DNA of 64,000 bases, taken from NCBI GenBank assembly GCA_034120015.1, contig JAXEIF010000009.1:4970-68969 (forward strand). The letters run 5' to 3'. Below are positions 17,716 to 26,012 of this stretch, one piece after another. The notes under the pieces were generated by a model. It searched no databases and was not told the DNA's origin. It saw only the letters and a list, made by a program, of their open reading frames with translations. How positions within the stretch are numbered: position 1 is the stretch's first letter; the number at the start of each line of letters is the position of its first letter. Source of the stretch: CALXOJ01 sp034120015 (lineage in GTDB: Bacteria; Spirochaetota; Spirochaetia; JAFGXN01). The translations under genes were made by a program, and so were the position numbers.

Positions 17716-18596
17716 ATGGTTCCGTGGAAAGATTTGAAACTGACCGACGACTACCTGTTCAGTCAGATTATGCGGGAAGAAGACTTCTGTAAACTCTTTC
17801 TTGAAATGCTAATGCGACGGCCATGGACGGCCTAGTGCCGCCGTAGCCACGGATGGCGGGAGGCGGCTATTAAATTCAAAAGGTCGTTTATCTCGAAGCT
17901 CAGAAAGAGGTCAATCTGTTTCCGCAGTCGAAAGGCATCCGCATGGACGTCTATCTCGAAGGCGACGGAGAGATTTACAACATCGAAATGCAGACGGTGA
18001 GAAAAACCAATCTGGTCAAGCGGATGCGCTATTACCATTCCGCTATCGATGTCGATTCGCTGTTGCGGGGCAATCCGTACGACCGGCTCAAAAAATCGTT
18101 TGTGATTTTCATCTGCAACTTCGACTTATGCGGCGACGGCTTCCCGGTGTATGAGAGTCAAACGGTTTGGAAGCAGAACGGAAAAGAAATAGGTGACGAA
18201 CAGGTCAAAATCGTGTATAATATAGGTGCGTTTGAAAAAGCGGACGATCCGAAACTGAAAGCTCTGCTCCGCTATTTGTCCACCGAAACCGTTACCGACG
18301 AAGCCCGTACTCTTGCCGAAAAGGTAACCGCCTTCAAACGCCATTTTCCCGACGGGAGGCCGCATATGAAATACGAATTGGATTTATACGACAAATGGTG
18401 CGAAGGAAAAGAAGAAGGTCGCAAAGAAGGCCGCCAGGAAGGATTATCGGAGGGAATGCAAAAAGGTCGTGATGAAGGAATCCGGGAGATTGTCCGTGCC
18501 GCCTTTCGACAGGGGTATTCTGCGGAAGCGATTGCTTCACTCACCCGGCTTTCTGTCGGGGAAATCGAAAAATTACGGGAGACAGTGAAACTGTAG
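17716..18596 (+). pseudogene. Rpn family nuclease/transposase, broken by a 50-bp insertion
   Basis: A close relative of the intact gene at 1284-2129, alignable base by base at both ends. After codon 33 (position 17814) a 50-bp insertion introduces a TAG at 17833-17835 and shifts the frame. Downstream the correct frame resumes and stays open to 18596, including MDVYLEGDGEIYNIEMQ and the EGRKEGRQEG repeat tail (217 aa from the internal ATG at 17943). The original start has the Shine-Dalgarno sequence AAGGAG. The internal ATG has no ribosome-binding site, so the fragment is probably not made as a functional protein. The good state of the rest suggests a recent break. Confidence 0.88.
17815..17864. 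mobile_element. 50-bp imperfect palindromic insertion in the Rpn pseudogene
   Basis: Found by comparison with the intact copy: 177 nt separate the start codon and the MDVYLEG Met codon there, and 227 nt here. The inserted stretch is GC-rich and imperfectly palindromic (GCCAT at 17820-17824 against ATGGC at 17853-17857; ACGGC against GCCGT). It has no coding capacity. It behaves like a small non-autonomous palindromic element. Exact borders are uncertain by one or two bases. Confidence 0.55.
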
Positions 18597-18628
18597 AACG
18601 CAGCAACCGTCCTTTCTTTTTTCCCTCC

Positions 18629-18657
18629 TTGTACTCACCCCGTCGGCATGTTATAAT
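18629..18657 (+). promoter_or_regulatory. Promoter of the DUF1848 gene, predicted leaderless transcript
   Basis: TTGTAC (18629-18634), 17-nt spacer, perfect TATAAT (18652-18657). Only six bases separate the -10 box from ATG 18664, and there is no Shine-Dalgarno sequence. Confidence 0.65.
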
Positions 18658-18663
18658 CGCATT

Positions 18664-19563
18664 ATGATTCTCAGTGTGTCGCGGCGGACGGATGTTCCGG
18701 CATTTTACGGCGAATGGTTTCTCAACCGGCTGAAGGAAGGGTTTGTCTGCGTCCGCAATCCGATGAACGGCCGGCAGATTTCGCGGGTGGAGCTGACGCC
18801 CGGGCGGATTGAGGCGATTGTGTTTTGGACGAAGAATCCGGCGGAATCGTTTCTCGAAAAACTGGATACAATAGAAGAAAGGGGATACCGTTTTTATTTT
18901 CAGTTTACGCTGACGCCTTACGGGGCGGAAATCGAACCGGGACTGCCGCCGAAAAAGGAGATTCTCAACCGTTTCCGGCGGCTGGCGCGGCAAATCGGCC
19001 GCGATAAGGTGGTCTGGCGCTACGACCCGATTCTGTTTAACGATATATGGACACCGGAAGAACACCGCCGCCGCTTTGCCGCTTATGCCGAAACGCTCGC
19101 CGACAGCAGCGACACCTGCGTTATCAGTTTTATGGATGTTTACCCCGGCATCCGCAAACGGCTGACCGCCGCCGGCATTCGGGAGCCTTCCCCCGGACAA
19201 ATAAAGGAAACCGCTTCGGCATTGGCCGAAACTGCTGCCGTTTTCGGGCTGCGGCTGGAAACGTGTGCCGAAACCGTCGACCTCGAATCTGCCGGTATCG
19301 TTCACGGCCGCTGTATCGATCCGCAACGGATAGCCCGCCTCACCGGCCGGCCGTTCTCTTTCCGCAAAGACAAAGGACAGCGTCCGGCCTGCGGCTGTGC
19401 CGAAAGCATCGACATCGGCACCTACGGCACCTGCCCCCACGGCTGCCTTTACTGTTACGCCCGACGCAACGACGGCCCCCGCACCGCCTGCGATGTGCAC
19501 TCACCGCTGCTCTGTTCCGTTATCCGCCCCGGCGACACCGTTACCGACTGCCGCCGCCGTTAA
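18664..19563 (+). CDS. DUF1848 family protein with a C-terminal cysteine cluster
   Basis: 299 aa. MILSVSRRTDVPAFYGEWF at the start and IVFWTKNPAES (about 58-68) with YFQFTLTPYG are hallmarks of the DUF1848 family. The C-terminus (about 240-275) has CGCAESIDIGTYGTCPHGCLYCYA, a cysteine cluster resembling an iron-sulfur site of radical SAM type placed at the wrong end of the protein. No function is established for the family as far as I know. Its last 23 nt overlap the 3' end of the convergent ogt gene. A near-consensus promoter ends 6 nt before the ATG, so translation probably starts on a leaderless mRNA. Confidence 0.85.
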   Translation: MILSVSRRTDVPAFYGEWFLNRLKEGFVCVRNPMNGRQISRVELTPGRIEAIVFWTKNPAESFLEKLDTIEERGYRFYFQFTLTPYGAEIEPGLPPKKEILNRFRRLARQIGRDKVVWRYDPILFNDIWTPEEHRRRFAAYAETLADSSDTCVISFMDVYPGIRKRLTAAGIREPSPGQIKETASALAETAAVFGLRLETCAETVDLESAGIVHGRCIDPQRIARLTGRPFSFRKDKGQRPACGCAESIDIGTYGTCPHGCLYCYARRNDGPRTACDVHSPLLCSVIRPGDTVTDCRRR

Positions 19564-20068
19564 ACGGTTCGAACGGCAGCCCCTGTTCGCGGCGCAAAAG
19601 CTGCCGTTTGCGTTCGAGACCGCCCGCATACCCGGTTAAACGGCCGCCGGCGCCCGTAACGCGGTGGCACGGCACGATAACCGAAACGGGATTATGGCCG
19701 ACGGCGCCGCCGACCGCCCTGGCCGATACGGGGCGGCCGCCGTTTTTCGCCCGCAGCCGGGCGGCCAACTCTCCGTATGTGACCGTTTCCCCGTACGGAA
19801 CGGCGCACAGCAGCGCCCACACCTCCCGCCGAAACGGCGAACCGGTCAGATGAAGCGGCGGCAGAAAATCGGGAACCGCCCCCGAAAAATAGAGATCGAG
19901 CCACCTCACCGCCTCATCGGTCACCGGCGAACGCTCTTCCTGCGCCCCCTCCGTCAGCGTTCCTGCGAAATATTTCTGTCCTTCGAACCAGGCACCGGTC
20001 AGCCCGATTTCATCGGCCGCCAGCAGCATCGTTCCCAGGGGGGAACGGTAGCGGGTTACGGAAACCAT
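19541..20068 (-). CDS. ogt: Methylated-DNA-protein-cysteine methyltransferase
   Basis: A 175-aa suicide repair enzyme that takes alkyl groups from O6-alkylguanine onto its own Cys. The active site VPCHRVTG lies near residue 135, preceded by the DNA-binding helix region YGELAARL (about 100) and VGGAVGHNP with the conserved Asn (about 118-127). The N-terminal domain starts VTRYRSPLGTMLLAAD, as in Ogt and MGMT. ATG 20068 is preferred over the TTG codon just before it because GGGAGG is 5 nt upstream. The 3' end overlaps the convergent DUF1848 gene by 23 nt. Confidence 0.93.
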   Translation of the reverse strand: MVSVTRYRSPLGTMLLAADEIGLTGAWFEGQKYFAGTLTEGAQEERSPVTDEAVRWLDLYFSGAVPDFLPPLHLTGSPFRREVWALLCAVPYGETVTYGELAARLRAKNGGRPVSARAVGGAVGHNPVSVIVPCHRVTGAGGRLTGYAGGLERKRQLLRREQGLPFEPFNGGGSR

Positions 20069-20092
20069 CAATTCCTCCCGAAACGTTTGTGT

Positions 20093-20719
20093 TTATTTCT
20101 GTTCTTCAACCGCCGGAACGGTCAGATTCTCGAAAATATTCTGCGCCATTTTGGTAAACAGCTCGCGATCGCCCTCAAAAAGATTCCATGTATAATCGGC
20201 TTTCATTTCAAAGAGAGCATATCGGTTTTCCCGACTGTCGGAGACCGTAACCGAAAAGGTTTTGATTGTGGAGGAAATCAGATAACCGCCTGTCGTGTAA
20301 CTGTTGGCCGTGATATACCCTCCGTAATTGTAAACATAGGTATGCATATTCGGCGGAATATAACCGTACTCCGTTTCGGAATTGGCAAGAGCCACCGCTA
20401 CGACGTAGTCTGTCTTCTGTTCGTTCAGATATCGCGACAAATCGTCGGCATCGTTCAGGCGTCCCATCGGATCGATTTGTTTGAGAGAATTAACGGAAGA
20501 AAATCCTTTTTCCGAAAAGAACGAGCAAAGAGCACTTTCCAGCAGAGCGTCTTTTTGCAGATCCCCCGTTTGCGCCAGAAAGAGAATTTTATCCCCGGGC
20601 ATCAGAAAGAAATCCGCCTCTTTGGCAAAATAACCGTTAGAAACGGTAATACATGAAGAACAAACCGACATCACCAAAATCAAAAACCCGCTTTTCATTC
20701 CGCTCTTTTTTCGTCTCAT
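20093..20719 (-). CDS. Lipoprotein of unknown function (208 aa)
   Basis: A signal peptide with lipobox SSC (Cys about residue 22) follows a basic N-terminus (MRRKKSGMKSG). The mature part contains LMPGDKILFLAQTG, ALLESALCSFFSEKG (about 57-71), DYVVAVALANSETEYG and a Gly/Tyr-rich stretch YVYNYGGYITANSYTTGGY (about 132-150). It then has ALFEMKADYTWNLFEGD, where a beta-sheet domain would interact with the envelope. ATG 20719 is chosen because GGGGG lies 5 nt upstream. I do not recognise the family. A TATAAT box at 20804-20799 (minus) may be its -10 element. The 21-bp repeat array lies further upstream. Confidence 0.7.
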   Translation of the reverse strand: MRRKKSGMKSGFLILVMSVCSSCITVSNGYFAKEADFFLMPGDKILFLAQTGDLQKDALLESALCSFFSEKGFSSVNSLKQIDPMGRLNDADDLSRYLNEQKTDYVVAVALANSETEYGYIPPNMHTYVYNYGGYITANSYTTGGYLISSTIKTFSVTVSDSRENRYALFEMKADYTWNLFEGDRELFTKMAQNIFENLTVPAVEEQK

Positions 20720-20939
20720 CTTCGCCCCCTTTGAAAACATTTCGCATCTTCAAGACCGATCCGAACCCGGCTGTCGTATTATTCGTAAAACCTGCTTTAT
20801 TATACACCGTTTTCCGCCGTCCGTCACCGTTTTTTCCCGGAAAAGACGTCTCCCTCGGAACCGAAACCGTCGCGATTCTTCTCCCGATTTTCGGTTATAT
20901 TGCAAAGGAAAAAATAAAAATCATAAGGAATTCAGGCAG

Positions 20940-21084
20940 AAACTCTCAGAGTTTTTCTTAAAAGTCTGAGAGTTTTCCCGAAATCTCTGAGAGTTTTTCT
21001 AAAAAGTCTGAGAGTTTTTCTAAAAAGTCTGAGAGTTTTTCTAAAAAGTCTGAGAGTTTTTTCAAAAAGTCTCAGAGTTTTCGG
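20940..21084. repeat. Tandem array of seven 21-bp dyad repeats
   Basis: Seven units of exactly 21 bp start at 20940, 20961, 20982, 21003, 21024, 21045 and 21066. Units 4 and 5 are identical (AAAGTCTGAGAGTTTTTCTAA). The core is a dyad: AAACTCTCAGAGTTT in unit 1 is a perfect 7+1+7 inverted repeat, and the others have AAAAA-GTCT-G-AGAG-TTTTT with one mismatch. The period equals two helical turns, and A/T tracts recur in phase. The array lies in the 424-bp gene-free stretch between the end of the long DUF262 gene (21144) and the start of the lipoprotein gene (20719). I see nothing else there except a possible -10 box at 20799-20804. Confidence 0.9.
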
Positions 21085-21143
21085 ATTGATGTACGGTATT
21101 TTCGATAATTTCCTTAAAGAAAAAAACTGAGAACAGGGGGATT

Positions 21144-23369
21144 TCAGGATTTGTTCGGATTATCGGGAAATAATTCCCGGTACTCTTGATCTTGAGGTTG
21201 AAGTTGACGCCAAGAATATTGATCTTTGTCATACCTTTCAATTATCTCTTTAGGGTTCGTTTTTGTTCCCTTCTCGACTGTAAGTATCCATTTATATAAT
21301 ACCCCATTATATGTAAAAAGAACATCCCAGTCACCATATATCATTGGACAGCTATTGTCTGATATTCTTTCAGCATTTTCAAGGACGACCTCCGGTTTAT
21401 TCAGTATACGATCTCGATCGGACAATGTAAGTATCACACCTTTCCTTTTATTCATCTGAAAAAACCGAAATCCACCATTAGCCCATCGAACACACAATAG
21501 ATCAGGATCTTGTCCCTGCTTCCCCTGCATCCTTGAAATAACTGTTGTTTTAACCAATTTATCAAAAGATAATATGTTTTCGTCGGTTTTATTTTCTAAT
21601 GACAATTTATCATTTATTCCACATCCGCTCAATAATTGATGTACAGGACGTTTGTATATTTCCTTTAGCAGGATATTGTTTTTCCAAACCGAAGAAGAAA
21701 CACCGAATATAAATTTCTCATTACTGGTCCATGATTCAATTTGTCCGAGCCAGTCCTCACAATAAGAAAGCAATATTCTGTTGGCTAACGCATCTTTTTT
21801 ATAGCCATCACTTAATCCTTCTTTACAAAATATTGTCTGCGCATTCCCCCACTTGGTATCAAAATCCTTCCAATCCCACTCTCCTTTTTCATTACGGAAA
21901 AGAAAGCGTATCGCCCCTTTAAAGAAGGCAGATTTCTCGGCTTCGATAATCACATCTTCCCATGTTTTACCTTTTAAGTCGGCTATATTGCCATTATAGT
22001 TCCCTGTAAGAATTTGTCTTGCTTTTTCGATTTCTTCTTTGAGTTGTTCCGACGGGTTATCGAATTTAATTTCGGAAAGAACGTTATATATTCCATCGCT
22101 GATATTCGAATGATTTTTGATTTGTCCGAATCGGCGACAAAGACGGATAAAATCGTCGTACCCGAAAACTGTATTTTCAGCCATATTCCGGGCAAAACGG
22201 AGAGCTTTTTTATCGTCGACAAAAAGTACATACGCCATAAGTACCGACAATGTTTTATATTCGGTTTTCTCGTTTATTGTAAATGGAGAATCTGTATTTC
22301 TCCAGGTCGGGTAAAGAACGTTTTCTGTACAGGAAAGAATACTGAATAGAATACTGAATGCATGGGCCAAAAACGCAAAAGATTCTTTTACTTCCAGAAC
22401 CTTTTTTACAGGAGCGAACGGAATAAATGACGAATAGTTATCATTGTCATTGATCTCCCTCAATTGTTTTTTTGTTTCATCATCTGCAGTTTGATCACTG
22501 TTTGGTTTTAAAGCAGTGTAACAACCGGAGAGAAATCGAACAATAAATTTTGTTAAGTTTTCATCGATGTCATACGGCTTCTCTTTATCCCAAAATACAT
22601 CTGTCCATTTTCCGTCTATGCAAGATTGCCATTTTTCTTTAAAGGTATTGCCACTGGCTTCATCACCCATTTCTTTAAAATCATAATTTGATTTTTCCGG
22701 TAGAATATTATCAATTGCGGCTTTTAAATTTTCGAAAACCGTAAGAGGTTTTCCCCGACCGTTCATTTTGATGTAAAGGGTTTCGTTTAATCCGTTTTGT
22801 TTAAGATCGTAAAAATAAAATGTTATTCTATCAAGTTTTTCTTTAAAATTTCCTTCAGGAGCTCTTTTTTGAATATCGTCCAGCATACGAAGCATACTGA
22901 TAACGGTAGGATCCTGATTCCAATATTGCATAAACCAGTTACAGTCTTTTATGGAATCGGATAATTTGTCTTTTTGATTTTCCCAATCATTATCAACAAT
23001 AGCTTTGCAAAAATCGGCAGCGGCACGCCGGGTTTCGTATGTAAATTTATTTAAATCGGCAGTCTGTACTCCATTAACCTTTGAATTGTACAAATACAGC
23101 AAAAATAAGGTGGTCAGGCGTTGCTGTCCGTCAACCGGAATAAAACAAGTTTTTCCGCCATATTCTTCCCGAGAGCCGAATACCAAATTAAAATCAATCT
23201 CCGGTTTATCCGAAAAAATATCGTCCAATAAAGTTTTTCTCACTTCTGTAGCCTTTTTGTCTTCCCGCCCCTGAGCATAATCTCTTTGAATCGCAGGAAT
23301 AACGATACGATTATATATTTCGAGAAGATCTGTAAATTTAAGTTTTTTATATTGATTAATATTACACAT
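21144..23369 (-). CDS. Long DUF262 (GmrS-like) protein, 741 aa
   Basis: The N-terminal DUF262 domain (ParB/Srx-like NTPase fold used by GmrSD-type restriction factors and other defence proteins) is seen in IPAIQRDYAQGRED (about residues 24-37) and FIPVDGQQRLTTLFLLYLY (about 76-94), the DGQQR motif being diagnostic. KMNGRGKPLTVFENLKAAI (about 207-225) is the second conserved block. The rest (about 300-741) is not recognised; no DUF1524 HNH motif was found, unlike its neighbour. ATG 23369 is preferred over an earlier TTG because GGAG lies 9 nt upstream. The gene is clearly more AT-rich than the flanking genes, which suggests lateral transfer. Likely co-transcribed with the two genes upstream on the minus strand. 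Confidence 0.85.
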   Translation of the reverse strand: MCNINQYKKLKFTDLLEIYNRIVIPAIQRDYAQGREDKKATEVRKTLLDDIFSDKPEIDFNLVFGSREEYGGKTCFIPVDGQQRLTTLFLLYLYNSKVNGVQTADLNKFTYETRRAAADFCKAIVDNDWENQKDKLSDSIKDCNWFMQYWNQDPTVISMLRMLDDIQKRAPEGNFKEKLDRITFYFYDLKQNGLNETLYIKMNGRGKPLTVFENLKAAIDNILPEKSNYDFKEMGDEASGNTFKEKWQSCIDGKWTDVFWDKEKPYDIDENLTKFIVRFLSGCYTALKPNSDQTADDETKKQLREINDNDNYSSFIPFAPVKKVLEVKESFAFLAHAFSILFSILSCTENVLYPTWRNTDSPFTINEKTEYKTLSVLMAYVLFVDDKKALRFARNMAENTVFGYDDFIRLCRRFGQIKNHSNISDGIYNVLSEIKFDNPSEQLKEEIEKARQILTGNYNGNIADLKGKTWEDVIIEAEKSAFFKGAIRFLFRNEKGEWDWKDFDTKWGNAQTIFCKEGLSDGYKKDALANRILLSYCEDWLGQIESWTSNEKFIFGVSSSVWKNNILLKEIYKRPVHQLLSGCGINDKLSLENKTDENILSFDKLVKTTVISRMQGKQGQDPDLLCVRWANGGFRFFQMNKRKGVILTLSDRDRILNKPEVVLENAERISDNSCPMIYGDWDVLFTYNGVLYKWILTVEKGTKTNPKEIIERYDKDQYSWRQLQPQDQEYRELFPDNPNKS

Positions 23370-23427
23370 CTTATTTTTCTCCAAAAGTTGTTTATTCAAT
23401 TGTTGTTATTTTGATTTTAAATATTCT

Positions 23428-25041
23428 TTATTCCCCAAAAAAACTTTTTATTGTTCGTTCAATTGCCTCTCTATACGATTGCCTATCTTTTTCATCCCAA
23501 AAATCCATTTGCTGCGGATTTTCCGAGTAGAACTTCATAAAAACATTCATACTGCAGGTGGGAATAAAACTGCCCTTTTGAAAATACTCTTTCAATTTGT
23601 TCCGCTTTTCGGAAAAGAACTTATTTCCGATTCCCCTGTTATCATGACTGGTCAAAAGCGTCAGATTTTCTATACTCATAAGAGATTCGTCTGTAGCAAA
23701 GAATTTTTCTCTTTCCGATTTGATTTTTCCCTCATTATTTTGACTTAGGGCATCTTTTAATGCAGTAAAAATCGGATTTTGTCTATCTTCTATTATCTTT
23801 TTCAATTCTTCGTTATCTTTAGAATTTTGCGGAGAAATATGTTCCACATCCCATTTATTTTTATGAAAATTGGCAAAAGAAAACCTGTTCTTTTCCTGCG
23901 AGTTTGCATTTAGTGAGGCAATATTAAACAATAAGAGGAGATTAAAGACCTGATTTTTCTCTTCATCATAACGAAGTTCCAAAAAACTGTTGTTGTCATA
24001 ATTAACAAACTCTTTACAATGCTCTTTTAATGCTGTCTTAAAGCCTGTAATACCCTTATTCCCGGCATAACGTTTATACAACTCGCTTAACGGTAAAACG
24101 TTGCCTTTTACAGCTCTTAAATAACCGATCAAATTGTATAACTCGAAGTCGGAAAACCAGCCTTCCAGTATATGAAATACTTTTTGCACTTCATTCCATA
24201 AGTCCGATTTTTCTTTTAGTTTTTCGTTAAAATAAAAAAAAGTGCGAAAAGTCTCTTCCCTTGAATACTTAGCTGAATCTGACTCAAGCATTAAATCAAA
24301 AAGAAGATTTATGCATGAAGAAGGTTTTTCCTGATTGCCGGCAACAAAATACCAAAAATCATCCTCTCTTATTGCCCGTTCCATTTGGTCGAATTCTTCC
24401 GCAATCAGTCTTTGCTGAATTTCCCGTTCGCTTCCTTTTTCCGTACCAACCTTATTCAAAAACAGGGCTTTGATAAGCTCTGCATTTGTCAATGCTATTT
24501 TTCCGCTGTTAAGATTACCGAACAAATTATGCTTTTTTTCGTCTAAATCACCAATTTCGTACCAGATGAATTTGACCTTGTTAAGAAGTTTCTTTTCAAA
24601 CTGTTCCTTATCTTCTTTTTCAAAAAACTTTTCAATCGTTTTGTAAGCCTTGTGCATATAGAAGAAATCGATGTTGGATTGGGCTTCAGCTTCATTTTTT
24701 TCTGATATATTCTCTAGAAAGCCCTTACTGCCTTTACGGGTTTCATATTCGATAGTGTACTTATATGTCACTCCCAAACAGGCAAGAATAAGATAAATCG
24801 TTGTGAGACGCTGCTGACCGTCAATCACTTCCCACTTCCCATCCTTTTTTATCACCACCAAAGGTTGCAGACAGTACCAGCTGCCGTTTTCCGGTTCGAA
24901 TTCGTTGATATCGTTCAGCAGGTCGTTTACCTGCTGTTCCGTCCAGCGGTAACCGCGCTGATAGCCGGGAATAAAAAAATTCATCCTGTGCAATTCACCG
25001 ACAGCCTTTTCTTTAATTGTGCTTTCCTGTTCGTCAGACAT
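23428..25041 (-). CDS. DUF262-DUF1524 (GmrSD-like) putative restriction endonuclease, 537 aa
   Basis: The DUF262 domain carries FIPGYQRGYRWTEQQV (about residues 23-38) and WEVIDGQQRLTTIYL (about 68-82), the NTP-binding DGQQRxTT motif. NLNSGKIALTNAELIKALFL (about 170-190) is the next conserved block. The C-terminal DUF1524 HNH-type nuclease is seen as KWDVEHISPQNS (about 397-408), where His of VEHI is the catalytic residue, and LTLLTSHDNRGIGNKFFSEKRNKL (about 460-483), with the conserved N-x(3)-N-x(2)-F-x(3)-R pattern. This is the layout of type IV GmrSD fusions that cleave modified phage DNA. ATG 25041 has GGAG 6-7 nt upstream and overlaps the ATP-grasp gene by 8 nt. The gene is AT-rich, like its downstream partner. 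Confidence 0.88.
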   Translation of the reverse strand: MSDEQESTIKEKAVGELHRMNFFIPGYQRGYRWTEQQVNDLLNDINEFEPENGSWYCLQPLVVIKKDGKWEVIDGQQRLTTIYLILACLGVTYKYTIEYETRKGSKGFLENISEKNEAEAQSNIDFFYMHKAYKTIEKFFEKEDKEQFEKKLLNKVKFIWYEIGDLDEKKHNLFGNLNSGKIALTNAELIKALFLNKVGTEKGSEREIQQRLIAEEFDQMERAIREDDFWYFVAGNQEKPSSCINLLFDLMLESDSAKYSREETFRTFFYFNEKLKEKSDLWNEVQKVFHILEGWFSDFELYNLIGYLRAVKGNVLPLSELYKRYAGNKGITGFKTALKEHCKEFVNYDNNSFLELRYDEEKNQVFNLLLLFNIASLNANSQEKNRFSFANFHKNKWDVEHISPQNSKDNEELKKIIEDRQNPIFTALKDALSQNNEGKIKSEREKFFATDESLMSIENLTLLTSHDNRGIGNKFFSEKRNKLKEYFQKGSFIPTCSMNVFMKFYSENPQQMDFWDEKDRQSYREAIERTIKSFFGE

Positions 25042-25939
25042 TTTTAACTCCGTGAGTGTTTGATAATAATTTCGGAAATCGATAAAAATCCGCAAGACTC
25101 TGATTTTCACATAAACCGCTGACCGATCCGTCACCGGTTTCCAGAATCATCCACCTTCCGTCCGAAAGTTCGGCATAGTCGATTGTATAAAACGGCGACG
25201 GGAGAAAGCGGTATTTTTCGACCAGGGATTCCGGCGGAGCGGGACACTGCCCACTCTGTCCGGCATGAGGATTGCACGAGAGGATTTCATGACCGGCGTA
25301 AAAAACCCGCCATTCGTTCGGAAGAGCGTCATATTTTTTCAAATCGACATATTCCTTGATACAAATTCCGCCCGTAAACAGGTTTCCGCGGTAATCCCTG
25401 AAAACCTTCAGCCAATGATGAAACTCTTCTTCGGTAAGATTCTCCGACGTAAAAAAAGAAGGAATTTCGGTTCCTTTTTCCGACTTGACAAAATCCTTTA
25501 TCATAAAGCGGGGAAAACGGTTTTTAATTTCTTTCAAATCGGGTTGACTGTCACCGGAACAGCAAATCATGCCGGGAGTATCCTCTTTTATATACGGATA
25601 AACATGGGGAAACAGGTGCATCAGATTGTAGGCTTTCGGATCTGTCAGAAGATTCAGCCGACGGGCTTTCAACTGATTGTAAAAACTTTCGTACCGGTCG
25701 GGCGTCATCATCCATCCGCGGTACACACAGGCCGTTTCGCGGTCGCTGTTTTTATTCAGCCGCAGGGTTCCGTCTGCCGCAAACAGATCAAAGTCAAACA
25801 AAACGGTTGAATAAGAATCACAGGCGCACGCCTGTTCTTCGGCAAAAAGAGAGTCGACTCTATTGAGAGAAGTAAAGTCGCAGGGAAAAAGAACCGTCAC
25901 ATCACACAACAGGGATTTTGTTTCATCATTGTTTTTCAT
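25034..25939 (-). CDS. ATP-grasp domain protein (R2K-clade-like)
   Basis: 301 aa. The C-terminal segment PFYTIDYAELSDGRWMILETGDGSVSGL (about residues 248-275; Glu of LETGDG as the metal ligand) and RFMIKDFVKSEKG (about 142-154; lysines for ATP binding) match ATP-grasp proteins of the R2K clade, which join carboxylates to amines with ATP. NEWRVFYAGHEILS (about 209-222) supplies the further basic residue. The substrate is unknown. The gene overlaps the DUF262-DUF1524 gene by 8 nt, so the two are co-translated, and the linkage argues for a common role. There is no Shine-Dalgarno sequence. A TATTAT box ends 7 nt before ATG 25939, so the transcript may be nearly leaderless. Base composition is intermediate between its AT-rich partners and the chromosome. 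Confidence 0.78.
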   Translation of the reverse strand: MKNNDETKSLLCDVTVLFPCDFTSLNRVDSLFAEEQACACDSYSTVLFDFDLFAADGTLRLNKNSDRETACVYRGWMMTPDRYESFYNQLKARRLNLLTDPKAYNLMHLFPHVYPYIKEDTPGMICCSGDSQPDLKEIKNRFPRFMIKDFVKSEKGTEIPSFFTSENLTEEEFHHWLKVFRDYRGNLFTGGICIKEYVDLKKYDALPNEWRVFYAGHEILSCNPHAGQSGQCPAPPESLVEKYRFLPSPFYTIDYAELSDGRWMILETGDGSVSGLCENQSLADFYRFPKLLSNTHGVKNV

Positions 25940-26012
25940 ATAAACGATAATAACACACGGATACGGTTAAAGCAATCAAAAGAATCAAAACTCCGCATCG
26001 GAACAGGCCGTC

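Noticed and set aside
17943..18596. An intact short Rpn protein starting at 17943
   Set aside because: The ATG has no ribosome-binding site and comparison with the intact copy shows a truncated, frameshifted gene.
20940..21084. CRISPR array
   Set aside because: Direct 21-bp tandem units without spacers.
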